Assembly (NCBI GenBank): GCA_045652965.1 | Contig: JAZOLI010000111.1 | Coordinates: 1 to 10,435, forward strand | Reading direction: 5' to 3' | From: Scatosoma sp045652965 | GTDB taxonomy: Bacteria > Bacillota > Clostridia > Christensenellales > Borkfalkiaceae | DNA: 10,435 nt | Shown: positions 6,453 through 10,435 of the stretch, in pieces | Layout of the letters: every line of letters begins with the position of its first letter | Position numbering within the stretch: position 1 is the first letter of the stretch | Notes under the pieces: generated by a model | The model's input: only the letters and a program-made list of their open reading frames with translations | What the model was told of the DNA's origin: nothing | The model's database searches: none | Program-made: the position numbers and the translations under genes

Positions 6453-6512
6453 TTTTAGGTTGTATAATCTTGTTGTAAAATTTGCGAAATGCTTGTAGAA
6501 AGGTGGAAGATT

Positions 6513-6716
6513 ATGACGAAATTTGACGTTTACGTGGAACGGTTGCAGGAAAAGAGAAAAGTGGAGAGAGAAGCGGCGATAAACGCCGAGCTTTTGCGCT
6601 CGCTCAAAACGCGAACGAAAGGGGAAGTGATCACCGCGTTATATGAAAATTTAACCTTTGTCTTGGGGGCGAGCGATTTATTGACGGCGGAGCGCGCCAA
6701 AACGCTTGTTTTTTAA
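6513..6716 (+). CDS. Small hypothetical protein, 67 residues, charged and helical
   Basis: Not recognised. The start is chosen at 6513, preceded by AGGTGGAAG at 6501-6509; an in-frame ATG eight codons earlier has no ribosome binding site. The protein is soluble with no signal peptide or membrane segment. Residues 6-31 are highly charged and probably form a long helix (VERLQEKRKVEREAAINAEL), then a KTRTKGE turn and a second likely helix (38-51, VITALYENLTFVLG), ending with an AERAKTLVF tail. There are no cysteine or histidine clusters and no obvious DNA-binding motif. It is divergent from the WYL regulator and lies 19 bases before the -35 of tyrS. Codon use looks like that of its neighbours. 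It could be a lineage-specific protein controlled by the WYL protein or the remnant of a longer gene; a plausible ribosome binding site and start favour a real gene. Confidence 0.6.
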   Translation: MTKFDVYVERLQEKRKVEREAAINAELLRSLKTRTKGEVITALYENLTFVLGASDLLTAERAKTLVF

Positions 6717-6735
6717 GGAAGTGTTGCCAAAATGC

Positions 6736-6764
6736 TTGACTTTTCCTGTGAAAAAGGATAAAAT
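6736..6764 (+). promoter_or_regulatory. Sigma-A promoter of tyrS
   Basis: TTGACT (6736-6741), 17-base spacer, TAAAAT (6759-6764). Transcription would begin near 6771, only about 22 bases before the tyrS ATG, leaving no room for a T-box leader. Confidence 0.8.
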
Positions 6765-6792
6765 AAGCGTATAGTTAAGGAGAAGTTAAAAA

Positions 6793-7995
6793 ATGGCAAC
6801 GAAAGCAAACGTAATGGACACGCTCAAAGCAAGGGGTTTTGTAAAGCAAACGGTTTTTGAAGAAGAGCTTTATGAAAAACTCGGCAAGGAAAGCGTGCCT
6901 TTTTATATCGGATTTGACCCCACGGCGGATTCTTTGCACGTAGGGCATTTTATGCAACTTATCGCAATGCATCACATGCAACAAGCTGGGCATAAACCCA
7001 TTATTTTGATTGGTGGGGGCACGGCGATGGTGGGCGATCCTTCGGGTAGAACGGATATGCGCCCGATGATGACGAAAGAAACGATACGCCATAACGTCGA
7101 ATGTTTCAAAACGCAAATGTCTAAATTTGTCAGCTTCGAAGGGGAGAACGCGGCGATTATCGTCGACAACGGCGATTGGCTTTTGGATCTCAATTATATC
7201 GAATTTTTGCGTGAAATCGGGGCGCATTTCTCCGTGAATAGAATGCTCACCGCCGAATGTTTTAAACAACGTTTAGAACGTGGGCTTTCGTTCTTGGAAT
7301 TTAACTATATGCTCATGCAAGCCTACGATTTCCTTGTGTTATATCGTAAATATGGGTGCGCGTTAGAGCTTGGCGGCGACGATCAATGGAACAACATTCT
7401 CGCAGGCGCGAATTTGATCCGTATTAAGGAACAAAAACCTGCGTATGCTATGACGTTCACCTTGCTTACGACGTCGGATGGCAAGAAAATGGGTAAGACG
7501 GCAAAGGGCGCGGTGTGGCTTGATGAAAACAAGACGACGCCTTACGAATTTTATCAATATTGGAGAAATATAAACGATGAAGACGTGGAAAAATGCTTGA
7601 AACTTCTCACGTTCTTGTCGCTTGAAGAAATCGAAGAACTTTGTCGTTATAAAGACGAGCGCATCAACAAGGCAAAGGAACGCCTTGCGTTTGAGCTTAC
7701 CAAAGAAGTACACGGCGAAGAAAAAGCGGCTTTGGCACAATCGCAAGCGCAAGCGGCGTTCGGTGGCGGCTCTGCGGAGCTTTTGACCAAAGAAGTTTCG
7801 GGTGTGGAAACGGTTGTTGACGCAATGGTGGCGGCAGGCGTTGCCAAATCGAAAGGCGAAGCGCGCAGATTGATCGAACAGGGCGGCGTGTCGGTGGACG
7901 AAACGAAAGTGACCGACGTGAACATGCCTTTGCCCAGCGCGGAATTCGTTTTGCACAAAGGCAAAAAAGTGCATTTAAAGATCATTGTAAAATAA
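6793..7995 (+). CDS. tyrS: Tyrosyl-tRNA synthetase
   Basis: This class I aminoacyl-tRNA synthetase charges tRNA-Tyr. The 400 residues match bacterial TyrRS length. YIGFDPTADSLHVGH (38-52) contains the HIGH-type signature HVGH. LIGGGTAMVGDPSGR (72-86) and LGGDDQWNNILAG (193-205) form the tyrosine and adenylate pocket, and KMGKT (232-236) is the KMSKS loop. A C-terminal S4 RNA-binding domain covers about 335-400, including AKSKGEARRLIEQGGVSVDE. AAGGAGA at 6777-6783 is the ribosome binding site. The gene has its own promoter and is closed by an intrinsic terminator immediately after the stop, so it is a single-gene unit. Many Firmicutes tyrS genes carry a T-box leader; here the leader is too short for one. 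Confidence 0.97.
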   Translation: MATKANVMDTLKARGFVKQTVFEEELYEKLGKESVPFYIGFDPTADSLHVGHFMQLIAMHHMQQAGHKPIILIGGGTAMVGDPSGRTDMRPMMTKETIRHNVECFKTQMSKFVSFEGENAAIIVDNGDWLLDLNYIEFLREIGAHFSVNRMLTAECFKQRLERGLSFLEFNYMLMQAYDFLVLYRKYGCALELGGDDQWNNILAGANLIRIKEQKPAYAMTFTLLTTSDGKKMGKTAKGAVWLDENKTTPYEFYQYWRNINDEDVEKCLKLLTFLSLEEIEELCRYKDERINKAKERLAFELTKEVHGEEKAALAQSQAQAAFGGGSAELLTKEVSGVETVVDAMVAAGVAKSKGEARRLIEQGGVSVDETKVTDVNMPLPSAEFVLHKGKKVHLKIIVK

Positions 7996-7997
7996 AT

Positions 7998-8023
7998 AAA
8001 AGGGCGGTGAAACCGCCCTTTTT
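7998..8023 (+). terminator. Intrinsic terminator after tyrS
   Basis: AAAGGGCGGT (7999-8008) pairs with ACCGCCCTTT (8012-8021) around a GAA loop, with one further A-T pair at 7998/8022 and a run of five T at 8019-8023. The stem starts three bases after the stop codon. Confidence 0.88.
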
Positions 8024-8050
8024 AAACGAAAAACGAATTGGAAGAAGCAA

Positions 8051-8701
8051 ATGGAAAAGTCTGTGTTGACGGTGTATGCGCCGCATCAAAGTGAAAAAAT
8101 AATTGAAAAATCCCGTTTTCTCACCTATTGCGCGCACGTGGAAAGCGAAGAAGAAGCAAGGGCGTTTGTGGCGAACGTGCGTTCAAAACATACGCTTGCA
8201 ACCCACGTTTGTTATGCCTTTATTGCCGACAAAACGGGCAATTTACAACGCTTCTCCGACGACGGTGAGCCGCAAGGAACGGCAGGCGTGCCTATGCTCG
8301 AAGTGTTAAAAGCGAAAAAGCTTTTTGAAACCGCGGTGGCGGTGGTGCGCTATTTTGGTGGGGTGAAATTGGGCGCAGGCGGTCTGGTGCGCGCCTATTC
8401 GTCGTGTGCGGCGGAAAATCTTGATGGCGCGGACGTGCGCTCGTTAGAAAAGTGTGCCGAATATAAAATCCAAGTGGAGTATACGGGTGTGGATCGGTTG
8501 GAGAAATATCTTTCAACGCATACCTGCTCCCTGCTTTCTACCGATTATGGAGAAAAGGTTTGCTTTTTGGTTGCAGTGAAAAAGGCGGACGAAACGGCGT
8601 TTTTAAAAGGGCTTATCGATAGGATGCAAGGGCGAGTGGAAACGCAGCGCGGCAACGAATATTACGCGCCCTTCCGCTTGACAAATGATGAAAAAATGTA
8701 G
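8051..8701 (+). CDS. yigZ: YigZ / IMPACT family protein
   Basis: This is a member of the conserved YigZ/IMPACT (UPF0029) family with a C-terminal DUF1949 domain; its bacterial role is poorly defined, and the eukaryotic relative IMPACT modulates translation-stress signalling. The 216 residues fit the family's ~205-215. Diagnostic motifs are EKSRFLTYCAHV (19-30), ATHVCYAF (50-57), RFSDDGEPQGTAG (67-79) and VVRYFGGVKLGAGGLVRAY (98-116). Only a weak GGAAG (8040-8044) precedes the ATG, and no promoter is evident in the 27 bases after the tyrS terminator, so expression may depend on read-through. Its last seven codons contain the -35 box and spacer of the next gene's promoter. Function of the bacterial protein remains uncertain; the family call is firm. 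Confidence 0.93.
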   Translation: MEKSVLTVYAPHQSEKIIEKSRFLTYCAHVESEEEARAFVANVRSKHTLATHVCYAFIADKTGNLQRFSDDGEPQGTAGVPMLEVLKAKKLFETAVAVVRYFGGVKLGAGGLVRAYSSCAAENLDGADVRSLEKCAEYKIQVEYTGVDRLEKYLSTHTCSLLSTDYGEKVCFLVAVKKADETAFLKGLIDRMQGRVETQRGNEYYAPFRLTNDEKM

Positions 8702-8707
8702 TATAAT
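8678..8707 (+). promoter_or_regulatory. Consensus sigma-A promoter embedded in the yigZ 3' end
   Basis: TTGACA (8678-8683), 18-base spacer and TATAAT (8702-8707): both hexamers are perfect. The -35 encodes Leu-Thr of yigZ, and the -10 begins one base after the second base of its TAG stop (8699-8701). It drives the aldo/keto reductase, with a predicted start near 8714. Confidence 0.85.
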
Positions 8708-8733
8708 AAAGACATAGATAAAGGAGAAAGGCT

Positions 8734-9654
8734 ATGAAATATACCAACGTTCGGGGCGTCAACGCTTCGAGAATGATGATGGGTTGCATGCGCATTGCGG
8801 ACAAACCGCTTGAACAAACGGAAAAATTGATCGTGGAAGCGGTGCGCGCAGGCGTGAACGCGTTTGATCTTGCCGATATCTACGGCGGCGGCAACAGTGA
8901 GCGCGTGTTCGGCGTTGCCGTGAAAGATTTAAAGCTTAACCGTGAAGATTATATGGTTCAAACCAAGTGTGGAATTCGTCGCGCTGATTTTGGTCCTTAC
9001 TACGATTTTTCTCGTGAGCATATCTTGGCTTCGGCGGATAACAGTTTAAAACGGCTGAACACCGAATATATCGACGTGCTTTTGTTGCACCGTCAAGATA
9101 CGCTTATCGAGCCCGAAGAAGTGGCGGCGGCGTTTGCTAAGCTTCGTGCAGCAGGCAAGGTGCGCGCGTTTGGTGTTAGCAACGCTACGGCGCTCCAAAT
9201 TCAAACGCTTGAAAAATATGGCGTTGACGTTGCCGTAAATCAAATGCAATTCTCTCTTGGACATACCTTGCTCGTGGATGCGGGTTTATACGTGAACAAT
9301 AATCAAGACGAAGCGACTACGCGTGCGGGTGATACGCTTGAATATTGCCGCTTGAAAAACATCACGCTTCAAGCTTGGTCGCCCCTGCAACACGGCTTCT
9401 TCGGCGGCATGTTTATCGGCAACGAAAATTTCCCTGCGCTGAATGCTGAGCTTAATCGTTTGGCGGAAAAATATAACGTGACGCCTGCGGCGATTGCTTG
9501 CGCTTGGATTCTTCGCCACCCTGCGAAGATGCAAGTGGTGACGGGCACGACAAAACCCGAACGCATGCGTGATATGTGCGCAGGCGCGGATATCGACTTG
9601 ACGAGAGAGGAATGGTACGCGCTCTATACCGCAACGGGGAAAACGATTTTATAA
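8734..9654 (+). CDS. Aldo/keto reductase, YdhF-like
   Basis: This is an NAD(P)H-dependent oxidoreductase of the aldo/keto reductase superfamily, with a TIM barrel; the substrate cannot be predicted. The 306 residues resemble the E. coli YdhF group. The catalytic tetrad is visible as D45 and Y50 (FDLADIYGGG), K78 (QTKCGI) and H119 (LLLHRQD). GKVRAFGVSN (141-150) and VNQMQFSL near 170 are barrel strands common to the family. The C-terminal cofactor-binding region reads VTGTTKPERMRDM, the equivalent of the GSGKIERV in YdhF. AAGGAG at 8721-8726 is the ribosome binding site, and a perfect sigma-A promoter lies upstream, so moderately high vegetative expression is expected. No strong terminator follows, only a weak imperfect hairpin. 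Confidence 0.93.
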   Translation: MKYTNVRGVNASRMMMGCMRIADKPLEQTEKLIVEAVRAGVNAFDLADIYGGGNSERVFGVAVKDLKLNREDYMVQTKCGIRRADFGPYYDFSREHILASADNSLKRLNTEYIDVLLLHRQDTLIEPEEVAAAFAKLRAAGKVRAFGVSNATALQIQTLEKYGVDVAVNQMQFSLGHTLLVDAGLYVNNNQDEATTRAGDTLEYCRLKNITLQAWSPLQHGFFGGMFIGNENFPALNAELNRLAEKYNVTPAAIACAWILRHPAKMQVVTGTTKPERMRDMCAGADIDLTREEWYALYTATGKTIL

Positions 9655-9661
9655 AAGTTGT

Positions 9662-9702
9662 GCAAAGTATACAAACGTAAAAGCTAAGTTTGTGAATTTT
9701 GC
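9662..9702. promoter_or_regulatory. Imperfect hairpin or operator between the reductase and the ABC ATPase
   Basis: Bases 9662-9676 can pair with 9688-9702: five outer pairs (GCAAA/TTTGC), six inner pairs (ACAAAC/GTTTGT), two G-T wobbles and one mismatch, around an 11-base loop. There is no clean T tract, so it is a poor terminator. It lies just upstream of the ATPase promoters and could be a regulator site. Confidence 0.3.
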
Positions 9703-9705
9703 CTA

Positions 9706-9745
9706 TTGTAATTATTTTGAAAAAGTGGTAAAATATTAGTATAAG
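9706..9745 (+). promoter_or_regulatory. Two overlapping candidate promoters for the ABC ATPase
   Basis: P1: TTGTAA (9706-9711), 17 bases, TAAAAT (9729-9734) with an extended -10 TG at 9726-9727. P2: TTGAAA (9717-9722), 17 bases, TATAAG (9740-9745). Both point toward the ATPase; either could be the active one. Confidence 0.6.
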
Positions 9746-9778
9746 AAATATTTTGGCTTTCTGTTAGGAGGAAAAATT

Positions 9779-10435
9779 ATGTCAGGACTTTTGCTTAAAG
9801 GCATTCAAAAAGTGTACCCTTCCGGTGTGCAAGCGGTTTTCGATTTCTGCTTGGACGTTCGCGACAAAGAGTTCATCGTTTTCGTAGGACCTTCCGGTTG
9901 TGGTAAATCGACCACGCTTCGTATGATCGCGGGCTTGGAAGAAATTTCGTCGGGCGAACTTTACATCGATGGTAAGCTCGTGAACGACGTTGTTCCCAAA
10001 GATAGAGATATCGCCATGGTTTTCCAAAACTACGCGCTTTATCCCCATATGACCGTTTACGATAATATGTCGTTCGGTTTGAAACTTCGTAAAGTACCCA
10101 AAGAAATTATCGACCAAAAGGTTAAGGCGGCGGCGGAGATTCTCGGCATCAGCGATTATCTTTCCAGAAAACCCAAATCCCTTTCCGGTGGTCAACGTCA
10201 ACGTGTTGCGCTCGGTCGTACGATCGTTCGTGAACCCAAAGTGTTCCTTCTCGACGAACCTTTGTCCAACCTTGACGCGAAGCTTCGTGCTTCGATGAGA
10301 ACGGAAATTTCCAAGCTCCATGCACGTTTGGCAACGACGTTCATCTACGTTACGCACGACCAAGTGGAAGCTATGACGATGGGTACGCGTATCGTTGTTA
10401 TGAAAGATGGTTTCATGCAACAAGTGGATACCCCT
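9779..10435 (+). CDS. Sugar ABC transporter ATP-binding protein, MsmK/UgpC/MalK type (3'-truncated)
   Basis: This is the cytoplasmic ATPase that powers carbohydrate import with partner permeases and a binding protein. The reading frame is open through the last base of the window (219 complete codons), and families of this type have about 360-370 residues, so the regulatory C-terminal domain is off the edge. Walker A is GPSGCGKST (37-45), the Q-loop glutamine is Q83 in VFQNYALYPHMTVYDN, the ABC signature is LSGGQ (135-139), Walker B is VFLLDEP (155-161), the D-loop is SNLDA (163-167) and the switch histidine is H193. FQNYALYPH and the LDAKLR stretch point to the MsmK/UgpC/MalK subgroup. A perfect AGGAGG (9766-9771) is 7 bases before the ATG. 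Codons lean to CGT and GGT, suggesting high expression. No permease is in view; a shared, stand-alone ATPase is possible. Confidence 0.95.
   Translation, partial: MSGLLLKGIQKVYPSGVQAVFDFCLDVRDKEFIVFVGPSGCGKSTTLRMIAGLEEISSGELYIDGKLVNDVVPKDRDIAMVFQNYALYPHMTVYDNMSFGLKLRKVPKEIIDQKVKAAAEILGISDYLSRKPKSLSGGQRQRVALGRTIVREPKVFLLDEPLSNLDAKLRASMRTEISKLHARLATTFIYVTHDQVEAMTMGTRIVVMKDGFMQQVDTP

Noticed and set aside
6489..6512. Upstream ATG extending the small protein by 8 residues
   Set aside because: No ribosome binding site before it, whereas AGGTGGAAG is placed correctly for 6513.
7363..7974. 203-codon minus-strand frame opposite tyrS
   Set aside because: Phe/Arg-rich shadow of the tyrS coding frame, with no ribosome binding site or family motif.
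9782..10423. 213-codon open frame on the minus strand
   Set aside because: It is the antisense shadow of the ABC ATPase, whose plus-strand frame carries all Walker and signature motifs and stays open to the window end.
1..10435. CRISPR arrays, mobile elements, tRNA or rRNA genes
   Set aside because: No regularly spaced repeats, transposase or integrase frames, terminal inverted repeats or RNA gene signatures were seen on either strand.

Overview
The window looks like the chromosome of an endospore-forming member of the Firmicutes, most likely an anaerobic, gut-type Clostridia. The main evidence is a minimal three-gene spoVA cluster (spoVAC, spoVAD, spoVAEB) and the sporulation gene yunB. MurG with a HESDFSMGLANK-type acceptor loop, the YigZ protein and an MsmK/UgpC-type ATPase also fit. 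Genus cannot be read from the sequence. There are no insertion sequences, phage genes, CRISPR arrays, tRNAs or rRNAs. Every stretch over 200 bases is occupied by a gene, so this is ordinary core chromosome rather than an accessory island.

Layout: (1) 1-1610, plus strand: the 3' part of recR (recombination repair) and gpsA (glycerol-3-phosphate for lipids), closed by a strong intrinsic terminator. (2) 1742-3644, plus strand: spoVAC-spoVAD-spoVAEB, the core of the forespore dipicolinic-acid (DPA) channel. (3) 3661-5414, minus strand: murG (lipid II synthesis) followed by yunB with a 4-base ATGA overlap; yunB converges on spoVAEB with only 16 bases between stops. (4) 5466-6395, minus strand: a WYL-domain transcription regulator. 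(5) 6396-6512: a divergent control region with a perfect 7-bp inverted repeat built from two facing TTGACA boxes. (6) 6513-6716, plus strand: an unrecognised 67-residue protein. (7) 6736-8022: a promoter, tyrS (tyrosyl-tRNA synthetase) and a terminator. (8) 8051-9654: yigZ, then a YdhF-like aldo/keto reductase whose consensus promoter overlaps the last codons of yigZ. (9) 9706-10435: probable tandem promoters and the 5' 219 codons of an MsmK/UgpC/MalK-type sugar ABC transporter ATPase that runs off the end.

Most genes are housekeeping or sporulation functions with recognisable families. No new multi-gene system is evident. The points most worth a second look are regulatory: the facing -35 palindrome between the WYL regulator and the orphan small protein, a two-way terminator-like hairpin inside the start of yunB, the head-on spoVAEB/yunB arrangement (in model spore formers these genes belong to different sporulation compartments), and the promoter embedded in yigZ. 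All functional calls come from reading motifs by eye; no database search was run.
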